Positions 1 to 7,640 are shown, numbered from the stretch's first letter. The stretch is DNA of 10,000 nucleotides from Eimeria necatrix (GCF_000499385.1 NW_013655205.1:7501-17500), one strand, 5' to 3'. Numbers and translations are program-made. The notes: a model not told the origin generated them from the letters alone.

Positions 1-178
1 GCAGTACCTTTCGCAGCTGCTGCTGTGCAGCAGCAGCAGTAACACCTTTTGCAGCTAGTGCGCTGCAGCAGCAGCCGTGCAAGTTTCTATCGCTGCTATT
101 GTGCTGCCGCCGCAGCAGCAACAGCCGTGTTAATCTCTGCTGTTGTGCAGCAGCTGCAGCTGCAGCAGCAGTAGCCGT

Positions 179-211
<33 letters not shown>

Positions 212-215
212 TGGC
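1..215. repeat. Degenerate CAG/CTG-rich tandem repeat
   Basis: This is a loosely repeated block. About four imperfect units of roughly 40-50 bp each begin with a T-rich stretch (TTTCGCAGCTGCTGCTGTGC, CTTTTGCAGCTAGTGCGCTG, TTTCTATCGCTGCTATTGTG, TCTCTGCTGTTGTGCAGC) and continue into CAG triplets. The last unit runs into a pure (GCA)n tract at about 178-211. All three plus-strand frames contain repeat-derived Ala, Ser or Cys runs, so the short ORFs here are taken as by-products. The repetition is seen by eye; no function is inferred. Confidence 0.55.
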
Positions 216-377
216 TTTTTGTGCTCGCAGCGCATAGCTGCGCGGCTGCGCCAGCGCAGGGGGGCTGCAGAAGTTGGCGAAGAATTTGCTTTAAAGAGTT
301 AAAGAGGATTCTGCTGCTGCATGCGCGAGGCTGCACATTTGCTGCTTAGGCTTACTGGCTTCGCCGCAGGAAGCAGC

Positions 378-447
378 GCAGCAGCACAGCAGCGCAGCAG
401 CACAGCAGCGCAGCAGCACAGCAGCGCAGCAGCACAGCAGCGCAGCA
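378..447. repeat. 16-bp tandem repeat, about 4.4 copies
   Basis: The unit GCAGCAGCACAGCAGC is repeated perfectly four times from 378 to 441, followed by a partial copy. Because 16 is not a multiple of 3, the reading frame rotates through the array. That explains the short mixed Ala/Gln/Ser peptide that could be read across it, from an ATG at 321 to a stop at 504-506. I do not treat that ORF as a gene. Confidence 0.8.
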
Positions 448-600
448 AGAGCCCAGTGGCTCTGGGGGGCGACTACAGCCTCGCGAGGCTTCCCCGGGGT
501 TTTTGAGGGGATAAAAAAGGCTTTCGAAGTGAATTTCAGTGAGGTGAAGGCCATTTGCTGCAGCAGCAGCAGCAGCAGAGCAGCAGCAGCAGCTGCGCGG

Positions 601-637
601 CAGCGAGGCCCGTGGCTGGCTGGCGAGGGCCTCGCTG
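601..637. other. Perfect 11-bp inverted repeat (stem-loop)
   Basis: CAGCGAGGCCC at 601-611 is exactly complementary to GGGCCTCGCTG at 627-637, leaving a 15-nt loop. The stem is GC-rich and is not built from the surrounding triplet repeats. It sits in a region with no convincing gene. Whether it is transcribed is unknown; a structured RNA element or chance are both possible. Confidence 0.5.
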
Positions 638-1680
638 GGGAGGCTGGAGCCGCAAAAAGTATTTATTCTCTTTTAAATGAAATAAAAGAAAAGTGAGAGT
701 TTTCAAAAGCGTAGAGAGGCCTGCTGCGTCGGGGCGGGTCCAGCCAGAGCCGCAGAGGCGCGGCGGGCAAGAAGCAGCGCCACCCGCTGCGAGGGTTGGC
801 TGCGGTGTCTTTCGCCGGCTGAATTCGCCTTTTTAGGGTTTATTTCTGCTGCAATTTCCGGAAAAAAGAATAGAAAAGCTTCTTTCTCGTTGGCATCGAA
901 CGGCGCCCCGCGTGGTGTTTGCAGCAGAAGCAGAAAGACTGATGCTGCCGCCGCACCCTGGCCCCTCTCCCGGCTCACCGCAGGCCCCTCATCTGCAGCC
1001 AGTGTTCCTTCAAAGCTTCTTCTGAGCTCCTGAAAAGTCCTTTTTCAGGGTTATTTGAACTTGGAAGGCAACGAAAGAGAAGAGCAGCAGCAGTTGCTGC
1101 GCCCGGCAGAGCCGCTGCCGCCGCCCGCTGCTGCAGGCGCCGCGCAGCGTCAGCAGCAGCTCACCGCCGCCGCCGCAGCTTCTTTGCCACTCAAAGGCCA
1201 TTTCTAAGCTATTTTGCAGCTTTTCGTTTGCCTATGGGCTTCGTGGGGGCGCTTCTGCCCCCCACAGCTGCAGCACCTCCTTGGTTCGCCCGGGGCGGCC
1301 GTGCACCCCTCCGCGCCGCCCGATCTTCGCCTTTTCTCCCTGCCTTTCCCTAATTTTTCTCTTTTTCTCTTTTTGTTTTCTTTAAAAACGCCAATTTGCG
1401 CTTTTCCAGGCTCGACGGCGCCCCGAGGAGCCCTGGGAGCTGCTGCGCGCTGCGCGCTGCGCCGCCGCCGGGTCACCTTCGCCTGCTGCGGCCCGCGCAG
1501 CAGCTGCTGCAGCTGCTGCTGCAGCTGCTGCTGCTGAACGTTGAAAGAGGGGCGCCAGCCTCAAGGAGCCGCAGCGGATGGCTCCTTGCTTCGCGCAGCA
1601 GTGGGGCGGCCCCTGCCTTTCACTGCTGCTTCTGCTGCAGCTGCTGCTGCTGCTGCTGCTGCGCGCGCCCCGAGAACTTG
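638..1680. other. Stretch without a convincing gene; acceptor-like site at 1408-1409
   Basis: No open frame here is clearly coding. A long pyrimidine-rich tract runs from about 1333 to 1382, with CTAAT near its start, and the TTTTCCAG at 1402-1409 would serve as a 3' splice site. The GC-rich sequence from 1410 could then be an exon (a frame beginning ARRRPEEPWELLRAARC runs into poly-Ala and stops at the TGA at about 1544). I could not find a matching donor or next exon. CTG tracts lie at about 1499-1533 and 1621-1663. On the minus strand two GTGAGC donor-like sites occur in weak short ORFs. Confidence 0.3.
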
Positions 1681-1681
1681 A

Positions 1682-2128
1682 ATGCGTTTTCTAGACAAGA
1701 CAGACAACAGGGCCCTTCCCGCCGTCCCCCCAAAGCCCCCAAAGCCGCCTGGGGCCCCCGCGCCTCAGCCGTTTGAACCTGCTGCTGCTGCTGCTGCTGC
1801 TGCTGCAGCTGCAGCCGAAGCCCCGCCTGCTGCAGCAGCAGCAGCAGCAGCCGCAGCTTTCCTGCGGGGCTCTCTCGCCAGCCTGACAAAGCCCAGCGCG
1901 TCGGGCGAGAACAGCGGCGACCAACTGGCTGCTGCTGGGGCTCGCGCAGCAGCAGAGGCCGCTGCAGCAGCAGAAGCTGCTGCGGCTGCAGAAGCTGCTG
2001 CAGGCGCAGCTGCTGCGGCCGCAGCAGCTGCTGCAGCAGCAGCTGCTGCAGCAGCAGCTCTCCCCCCCTTGGTCCCGCCCGCGCCTTCCCCGCCGCGCCT
2101 CCTCCGGCGCATTAGTTTGCTTTCTTGA
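1682..2128 (+). CDS. Ala/Pro-rich ORF, possible first exon of the kinase gene
   Basis: The ORF starts at an ATG directly after an in-frame TGA (1679-1681) and stops at 2126-2128. It reads MRFLDKTDNRALPAVPPKPP, then a Pro-rich stretch, long poly-Ala blocks broken by Glu, and a Pro/Arg-rich end. Its non-repeat codons are strongly G/C at the third position (for example the 1860-1925 segment), as in the kinase exons, which favours real coding. It may be a small protein of its own. Alternatively, splicing from a GT at 2115 to the acceptor ending at 2500 joins in phase with the kinase frame (A|CA = Thr) and would add 147 residues. The donor GTTTGC is weak, so this is inference. No known domain was recognised. 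Confidence 0.35.
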   Translation: MRFLDKTDNRALPAVPPKPPKPPGAPAPQPFEPAAAAAAAAAAAAEAPPAAAAAAAAAAFLRGSLASLTKPSASGENSGDQLAAAGARAAAEAAAAAEAAAAAEAAAGAAAAAAAAAAAAAAAAAALPPLVPPAPSPPRLLRRISLLS

Positions 2129-2334
2129 GAAGAAAGGACTTGTGCGCGTTGGCCTGCCTCTAGTACCTTCTCTGCTGCTGCTGCTGCTGCAGCTGCTGCA
2201 GCTGCTGCAGCTGCTGCTGCGCCGTTTCCAGCCGCAGGGCTGCTGCTGCAGCGACTCCCGGCTCCCGCCGCCCGGCAGGCTTGGCGGGGGCGTTTGTCTG
2301 TCTTTCCGTCGCAGCAGCAGCCGCAGCAGCAGCC

Positions 2335-2381
<47 letters not shown>

Positions 2382-2500
2382 TGTGCGTCTTTCGTGTGCA
2401 CAAAGCTGCAGCGGAGGACTGTAATGCCCCTGAAGCCCTCAGGACCCCCCGAGGCCTCAAGATGCTCGAGGCCCTTCTGTCTTGTTTTGTTTCGTTTTAG
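2115..2500 (+). other. Candidate intron 1 of the kinase gene, or 5' leader
   Basis: The right end is a good 3' splice site: a T-rich run at about 2478-2498 followed by TTTTAG at 2495-2500. The left end, GTTTGC at 2115, is a weak donor. Inside lie CTG repeats (about 2172-2222) and a long CAG tract (about 2311-2382). If there is no intron, this is the 5' leader of the kinase; an in-frame stop lies at 2431-2433. Confidence 0.35.
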
Positions 2501-2508
2501 CATTTGAA

Positions 2509-2568
2509 ATGAACATATACATTTCGGCCCCCGCGGGCGAGGCTGCTGCAGAGCCTGGGGGCGCTCCC

Positions 2569-2614
<46 letters not shown>

Positions 2615-2735
2615 GCGCCGCTGCCGCTGCTGCGCCCTCCAGGCGGCTCACGCTGCCGATCCCGAAGCGGCGAAGCCCCCCGCGCTGCGCGGAGGGGCAG
2701 CAGAGGCTGCTGCAGAGCCTGGGGGCGCTCCCGCA

Positions 2736-2779
<44 letters not shown>

Positions 2780-3429
2780 TGGGGCGCGTGGGGGCGGGGA
2801 AGGGCTGCTGCTCCGTGTGCGTCTTCTCGCCGTGTCACTCCTCAGACGCTTCGACAGCGGACGAGCTGGAGGAGGCGCCGCTGGCTTCTCCGGGGGCGCC
2901 GCCGCGCTGCTGCTGCAGCAGCAGCAGCAGCAGCAGCAGGAGCAGCAGGAGCAGCAGCAGCTGGCAGCGGCTGCAGCTGGGGTCTCCGCCGTGCTTGTTC
3001 GCGCTGGGGGAAGTGATCGGAACTGGCTCGCAGAGCTTCGTGTACCGCTGCGAGCTGCAGCAGCCGCTGCGCTGCGGCCCCGCTGCTGCTGCTGCTGCTG
3101 CTGCAGCAGCAGCAGCAGCAGCAGCAGGCCCGCTGTGCGTGAAGCACATCGTTGGAGACGCCCCGCGAGAAGCTCTCAAGGCTGCTTGCTGCCTCCAACA
3201 CCCCAACGTCGCGCAGCACTTGGCAGTCTTTGAAGACTGGCGAGGGTTTTGGGTTTTGATGGAAGAAGTGCGGGGCCCGGACCTTGCGGTGTACGTACAC
3301 CGCAGCGCCCGCGGCCGCCTCGGCCAGGCAGCAGCAAAGCACGTCTTCCGCCAGCTCGTTGCTGCGCTGCACTGCGTCCACTCCCACGGCCTCGCGCACC
3401 ACGACGTCAAGCTCGAGAACATCGTCGTG

Positions 3430-3488
<59 letters not shown>

Positions 3489-3589
3489 GCCGCGGCAGCA
3501 GCGCCCGCAGGAGCGCAGGCCGCGCCCCGCGCCCGACGCTGCGGAACCACTCGCGCACCGAGACGCGCTCCAACGCAAGAACCCCAACT

Positions 3590-3647
<58 letters not shown>

Positions 3648-3921
3648 AGGAAGTGGAGAAGGCAGCGAAGCCACAGGCAGCAGCAAAGACTGCGCACAAC
3701 CAGCCGAAAATTCCCTGGTTGAAATTGCCCTTGTCGATTTTGGCTCTGCGGAGCTTGTGGGGCCCCAGTCCCGCTGCAGCAGCAGCAGCAGCAGCAGCAC
3801 CAGCAGCAGCCGAAGCAGCAGCAGCAAACCCGAAGCCTCGCCCGCAGGCACTGCCATGTACATGTAAGTCTCCCCAAACACCACTGCTGCTGCAGCGGCC
3901 GCTGATACCTCTTTGCTCCCC

Positions 3922-3967
<46 letters not shown>

Positions 3968-4159
3968 AGGGTGTCCGAGCATCTGCGTTTGCTGCTGCCC
4001 CCGCCCTCGCCGCTCCGCGGCAGCAGCAGCAAACAGTGTGCTGCTGCAGCTGTTGCTGCAGTTGCTGTTGGACAGCTGTTTGCTGCCGAGTCGGCTAGCG
4101 TGCCGCTGCTGCTGCGCAGCGACCCGCCGCTGCTGCGCCCTGCTGCTGCTGCTGCACCG

Positions 4160-4192
<33 letters not shown>

Positions 4193-4348
4193 GGGTCGCA
4201 GGGCTCCGGAGCTTTTCTGCGAAAGCTCCACGGGTTTCGAAAGCGACATTTGGTCTGCTGGAATTGTTCTTTGTTTGCTGCTGTCGGGTTCTTCTCCCTT
4301 TGAAGGCAGCAGCATTTTGAGCACCCTGAGCCCCCGCCGCCCCGCTGC

Positions 4349-4386
<38 letters not shown>

Positions 4387-4778
4387 GGGGCCTCCGCAGC
4401 AGCCCCTGCGGGGGGGCCCCCTTCGGGGGCCCCCAGCAGCAAAGCGAGCCCCAGGGGCAGCAAGCCGACTCCGTCAACCGCAAGCGGAGGCCCCCCCAGT
4501 TTCAGGAGGCGAGCAGCAGCAGCGTGCCTCCTGCTGCTGCTGCTGCTGCTGCTGGTGCTGCTGCTGGGGGGGACGGGGCGGGCGCGGGGGGGCCCCCGGG
4601 GGGGCCCCCCGGGGCCGAGGCGGTGCGGGCGAGGCTGCAGGAGGCCCTGGGGGGCCCCCAGTGGGCCTCCGTTGCTGCAGCAGCAAAAGATCTCATTCAA
4701 GAAATGCTGAATGTTGACGCGCGGCTGCGCCCCTCAGCAGCAAAGATCTTGCAGAGTGCGTGGCTGCAGTCCGACTGA
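2509..4778 (+). CDS. Serine/threonine protein kinase with homopolymer insertions (2 exons, 643 aa)
   Basis: Exons are 2509-3863 and 4202-4778, 644 codons including the stop. Residues 1-160 are low-complexity Ala, Gln and Ser runs. The kinase domain spans about 165-640: glycine loop G171-T-G173-S-Q-S-F-V178, a likely ATP-binding lysine K212 (LCVKH), catalytic loop H297-H-D-V-K-L-E-N304, D410-F-G412, GTAMYM-A453-P-E455, D467-I-W-S-A-G, and C-terminal R628-P-S. The ending (AKDLI..ML.VD...RPSA..IL...WL) resembles CAMK-group kinases, but no EF-hands follow, so it is not a complete CDPK. Poly-Ala lies between glycine loop and lysine, poly-Gln and poly-Ser between catalytic loop and DFG, Ser in the activation segment, and a Ser/Gly/Pro-rich insert precedes the last helices. 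HRD is HHD, and the lysine-to-HPN spacing is short. The ATG at 2509 is the first in frame after a stop at 2431; an upstream exon is possible. Substrate and location are unknown. Confidence 0.85.
2539..2748 (+). repeat. 46-bp direct repeat within kinase exon 1
   Basis: Bases 2539-2584 and 2703-2748 are identical over 46 bp, of which the first 32 bp are unique-looking sequence (starting GAGGCTGCTGCAGAGCCTGG) and the rest is CAG. The copies are 164 bp apart, which is not a multiple of 3, so the same DNA is translated in two frames: as EAAAEPGGAP then poly-Ala, and as RLLQSLGALP then poly-Gln. Confidence 0.85.
3082..3125 (+). repeat. 44-bp perfect CTG/CAG palindrome coding poly-Ala
   Basis: A GCT run switches to a GCA run at a central CTGCAG, so 3082-3103 is the exact reverse complement of 3104-3125. 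Both halves encode alanine, so the palindrome is silent at protein level. It forms the poly-Ala insert between the glycine loop and the ATP-binding lysine of the kinase. Confidence 0.85.
3285..3304 (+). repeat. 20-bp perfect palindrome in the kinase exon
   Basis: TGCGGTGTACGTACACCGCA is a perfect palindrome inside coding sequence (residues A260-V-Y-V-H-R265). Bases 3286-3307 match the first unit of the downstream minisatellite (4797-4818) at 21 of 22 positions. Confidence 0.85.
3864..4201 (+). other. Kinase intron (338 bp)
   Basis: The donor is GTAAGT at 3864-3869 and the acceptor is CGCAG ending at 4201, preceded by a long CTG run. Joining the exons restores one ATG codon split AT|G and yields the textbook activation-segment motif GTAMYM-APE. 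That is strong protein-level support for both boundaries. The intron holds two large (GCT)n tracts, at about 3924-3967 and 4159-4191. Confidence 0.9.
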
Positions 4779-4796
4779 CGCCCGCAGCAGCCCCGC

Positions 4797-5275
4797 GCGG
4801 TGTACGTACACCCCAGCGCTGCAGCAGCAACTCGGGTGTACGTACACCCCAGCGCTGCAGCAGCAACTCGGGTGTACGGACACCCCAGCGCTGCAGCAGC
4901 AACTCGGGTGTACGCGCAGCAGCAGCAACTCGGGTGTACGGACACCCCAGTGCTGCAGCAGCAACTCGGGTGTACCTGCAGCAGCAGCCACTCGGGTGTA
5001 CGTACACCCCAGCCGCTGCAGCAGCAACTCGGGTGTACGGACACCGCAGCCGCTGCAGCAGCAACTCGGGTGTACGTGCAGCAGCAGGCGCTGCAGCAGC
5101 AACTCGGGGATGCGGACACCCCAGACGCAGCAGCGGGAACTGGGGTGTATGTACACTTCAAGCGCTGCAGCAGCAACTCAGGTGTACAGACACCTCAAGT
5201 GCTGCAGCAGCAACTCGGGTGTACGTACACCTCAAGCGCTGCAGCAGCAACTCGGGTGTACGTGCAGCGGGTGTG
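4797..5275. repeat. 36-bp minisatellite, 14 units
   Basis: Fourteen units are anchored on TGTACGTACACC or variants, at 4801, 4837, 4873, 4909, 4935, 4971, 4997, 5034, 5071, 5111, 5146, 5183, 5220 and 5257. Most are 35-37 bp, one is 40 bp, and two (from 4909 and 4971) are 26 bp. The rest of the unit reads about CCAGCGCTGCAGCAGCAACT then CGGG. The array starts 18 bp after the kinase stop, so it probably lies in the 3' UTR or the intergenic spacer. A 36-bp unit stays open in several frames on both strands, giving spurious 12-residue-repeat ORFs. Confidence 0.9.
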
Positions 5276-5318
5276 GGGGAGGGCGGGAGTTGGGGAGGAA
5301 AGAATGTGCAATTTGTGG

Positions 5319-5407
5319 ATGTAAATATATATTTATAAATGCATTTAAATATATTTATATATTTTAAATGTATAAATATATTTATAAATGTTTATATAAA
5401 TATATAA
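5319..5407. repeat. AT-only block
   Basis: About 90 bp is almost wholly A and T, built from ATTTATA, ATATATTTATA and ATTTAAAT pieces that are partly self-complementary. It follows the minisatellite and separates it from the next GC-rich region. It could be a spacer, a poly(A)-region or an intron; nothing decides between these. Confidence 0.6.
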
Positions 5408-5854
5408 CTCGAAACGCCCCAGCAAGACCCCCGCGGAGAGGCCGCCGCGGGCGTTTCTGTGTTGTGTTTGCGGAGAACAAAGTTGGAGTTTGAACACAGC
5501 CGTTTGGCCAACACGAACTGTGCGTGCTGCAGCAGCAGCAGCAGCAGCAGCAGCAGCGGCAGCAGCAGCAGCAGCAGCAGCAGCGGCAGCAGCAGCAGCA
5601 GCAGCGGCGAGAACGCCGGCGACTGCTGCTCCGTCGGGGCGCGCAGCTCCGCAAGCCGCGCCGCAGAGAAGCCGCAGCAGCACGCAGCCCCGCCGCCGCT
5701 GCTGCTGCTGCAGCAGCTGCTGCAGCAGCTGCTGCAGCGGCTGCTGCGGTTGCTGCTGCAGCTGCTGCTACTCCTGTGCAGCGCTTCAGCAGGAGAGGCC
5801 GCTGCCGCCCCTCCAAACAACAACCCCACCACTCGGAAGGCTTGCTGCTCCTGA
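5408..5854 (+). CDS. GC-rich open frame, possible exon of an unresolved gene
   Basis: One frame is open from after a TAA (5405-5407) to a TGA at 5852-5854 and has very G/C-rich third positions. It reads HSRLANTNCACC, poly-Ser broken by Gly, GENAGDCCSVGARSSASRAA, a Pro/Leu-rich run and PPNNNPTTRKACCS. It contains no ATG, so if real it must be entered by splicing or start elsewhere. Overlapping frames and the minus strand are also open because of the CAG tracts, so strand and frame are uncertain. No domain was recognised. Confidence 0.3.
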   Translation, partial: LETPQQDPRGEAAAGVSVLCLRRTKLEFEHSRLANTNCACCSSSSSSSSSGSSSSSSSSGSSSSSSGENAGDCCSVGARSSASRAAEKPQQHAAPPPLLLLQQLLQQLLQRLLRLLLQLLLLLCSASAGEAAAAPPNNNPTTRKACCS

Positions 5855-5940
5855 CCAGCTGCAGCAGCAGGAGGCCGCAGCAGCAAGCTGCAGCAGCAGG
5901 CTGCAGCAGCAGCAGGCTGCAGCAGCAGGAGCTGCTGCAG

Positions 5941-6045
5941 GTTTGCTGCTGCTTGAGGGTTTTGCTGCTGGTGTCTGTCGTGTCTGCGGCTTTTGCTGCT
6001 GGTTCTTTCTGCTTCTGTTTCCTTCCTTTTGCTGCCTCCCCACAG
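5941..6045 (+). other. Candidate intron (105 bp)
   Basis: The sequence begins CAG|GTTTGC and ends with a long pyrimidine tract and CCCCACAG at 6038-6045, one of the best 3' splice sites in the window. The length is a multiple of 3 with no stop in one frame, so it can be mistaken for coding sequence. The acceptor is more trustworthy than the donor. Confidence 0.45.
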
Positions 6046-6294
6046 AAATGTAGTGCGCAGCAAGACCTGCGGGCTGCTGCAGCAGCTGCTGCAGCAGCTG
6101 CTGCAGCTGCTGCTGCAGCTGCCGGCTTGGGGCTCTCGGGCCTGCAGCTGCTGCTGCGGGGCCCCAGGCCCTCCCTCCCGAGGCTGCTGGTGCTGCAGCC
6201 TAGGCGCAAGCTGCTGCTGCTGCTGCTGCTGCTGCTGCGGCACCCGGCGCTTGCGCAGTCAGTGGGGCGCGGCGCGAGGTGTCTGTACACCTGA
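6046..6294 (+). CDS. Candidate terminal exon, Ala/Leu-rich
   Basis: After the acceptor at 6045 one frame reads KCSAQQDLR, poly-Ala, GLGLSGLQLLLRGPRPSLPR, LLVLQPRRK, poly-Leu and RHPALAQSVGRGARCLYT, stopping at 6292-6294. Third positions outside the repeats are almost all G or C, which supports this frame. The upstream exon cannot be fixed. Its last codons overlap the palindromic element at 6277-6292. The product is unknown. Confidence 0.35.
   Translation, partial: KCSAQQDLRAAAAAAAAAAAAAAAAAGLGLSGLQLLLRGPRPSLPRLLVLQPRRKLLLLLLLLLRHPALAQSVGRGARCLYT
6277..6292 (-). repeat. Dispersed 16-bp palindrome-like element
   Basis: AGGTGTCTGTACACCT is the exact reverse complement of the copies at 5180-5195 (in the minisatellite) and 9803-9818. 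The arms AGGTGT and ACACCT are complementary. This copy and the one at 9803 are both followed directly by GAAA. Confidence 0.75.
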
Positions 6295-6894
6295 AAAGAA
6301 ACACTCTTTAGAGTCTTCGCCCCTCCACTTCGTTTTCATTTTATGTAAAAGACATTTCTTGCTGCAGCCAACTAAGACTGCTGCTTCCTTACCAGTCATA
6401 ATCTCCTGTTCTCCGCAGCTCCCTGCTTTGCTGCTGCGCTGCTGCTGCGCTGCTGCGTTGCTGCGTTACTGTGCTGCTGTTCTGCTCTGCTGCTGCGCTG
6501 CTCTGCTGCTGTGCCGCTCTGTAGCTGTGCTGCTCTGCTGCTGTGCTGCTGCGCTGCTTCTCCCTGCGGCTGCAGTGCTGCTGCAGCACAGCTTAGCCTT
6601 TCTTTGAGGCCTCAGTCAAAGGCTTTTTGCTGCTGCAACAGCAGCAGCAGCACTTCCCCTTTTCTCCCTCCATAAGCAGCAAAGTACAGAGGGCTTTGGA
6701 GCCTTTATTCTACACTTAGAGGCTGGGGGATAAGCAGCAGCAGCAGCAGCAGCAGCTAAACTCTGCTGCTGCTGGGCCAAGCTAAGCACTTAACTATGGC
6801 AATACTCTGAAGCAGCTTTATTTAGCTGCTGCGCTTTGTCTTCCGCTGAAAGCAGAATGTTCGCAGCAGCAGGAAACCAGCAAGCGCAGCTGGT

Positions 6895-6928
<34 letters not shown>

Positions 6929-7640
6929 CAGCAAAGGCATCGAACTAAAACATCGAACTAAATATCCTTTTTAAATCTCTTTTAATTCATCTCAAATTGA
7001 GGCAAATTTAAACGGGACTAGCGGGAAGCCGAGGCTCGACTTCGCCGCGCGCGGTCAAGCTGCTTTCTGTCTGTATTCAAGTTGGCGCTGCGCCTGCTGC
7101 TGGCGCCGCGCTAAAATTCGCGGAAAGAGGCTCTAAATGGATATTAATTGCATTTAAATTCCTAAATTGCAAATTAAAAAGAACAAACAACTGAAATTGG
7201 GAGTCTAGCGGCGCTGCCACGGCGGCTGGAGGCCCCCTGCTGCGTGGCTGATTGTCGGCCGCGGCGGTGAGCGCGGACGATCGCCGGGCTCGCCTAGCTT
7301 GAAAACTGCCACAAATGCATTTCTTTGTTTAATTTTCGCATTTGAATTCAAAATTGGAACTCAAAAAGTCGATTAATATCGCGGAAGAAGGCAGATCGCG
7401 AGCGCCGCGCCCGCGTCCACCAGCGTCGATCGATGCCGCCTGCAGCAGCAGCAGCTGCAGCGACTTCTCCTCTTCCTCGCCACTGCCGCAGCCGAAATTC
7501 AATTTCTTTTTTCTTTTCTATTTAATAAAACAAACTCGAAGAGCCCTTCGCTCCGCTTGTCACTTTCCCGAGTCGGCCGCGGCGGACGCGGAACCGCCAC
7601 TGCCGCCTGCGCTGCAGCACTCAACTGGGACTTCGTTTTT
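6295..7640. other. Non-coding stretch with CTG array and AT-rich spacer
   Basis: No convincing exon is seen here. Bases 6421-6590 are a degenerate CTG-rich array of GCTGCTGTGCTGCTGC-like pieces broken by TCTGC. CAG or CTG runs lie at 6735-6757 and 6897-6928. CATCGAACTAAA occurs twice at 6939-6962. Bases 6960-7200 are AT-rich. A GC-rich island at 7205-7300 includes a donor-like GGCGGTGAGC. An open frame from 7342 contains T-rich intron-like segments and I do not trust it upstream of about 7640. Confidence 0.45.

Noticed and set aside
378..447. CRISPR-like array
   Set aside because: The repeats are directly adjacent with no spacers, and the genome is eukaryotic.
703..1201. Minus-strand short ORFs with two GTGAGC donor-like sites
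   Set aside because: I could not link them into a phase-consistent exon chain, and the peptides lack recognisable features.
1691..2614. 307-residue minus-strand ORF rich in Leu, Cys and Ser
   Set aside because: It consists of repeat translation plus antisense of the Ala/Pro-rich ORF, with no protein-like core.
2842..4032. Long minus-strand ORFs across the kinase exons
   Set aside because: They are antisense shadows kept open by triplet repeats. The plus strand carries ordered kinase motifs and a validated intron.
4202..4778. Calcium-dependent kinase (CDPK) with EF-hands
   Set aside because: The frame stops right after the kinase domain, and no EF-hand sequence is seen downstream before the minisatellite.
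4693..5176. ORFs with 12-residue repeats (such as GVRTPELLLQRW) in the minisatellite
   Set aside because: A 36-bp unit without stops is open in several frames on both strands at once. There is no start context or non-repeat sequence, so I see no protein.
5382..6290. Minus-strand ORFs of about 300 residues
   Set aside because: They are mostly poly-Gln, Ser, Cys and Ala from CAG tracts. The plus strand has the splice acceptor and better third-position bias. Not fully excluded.
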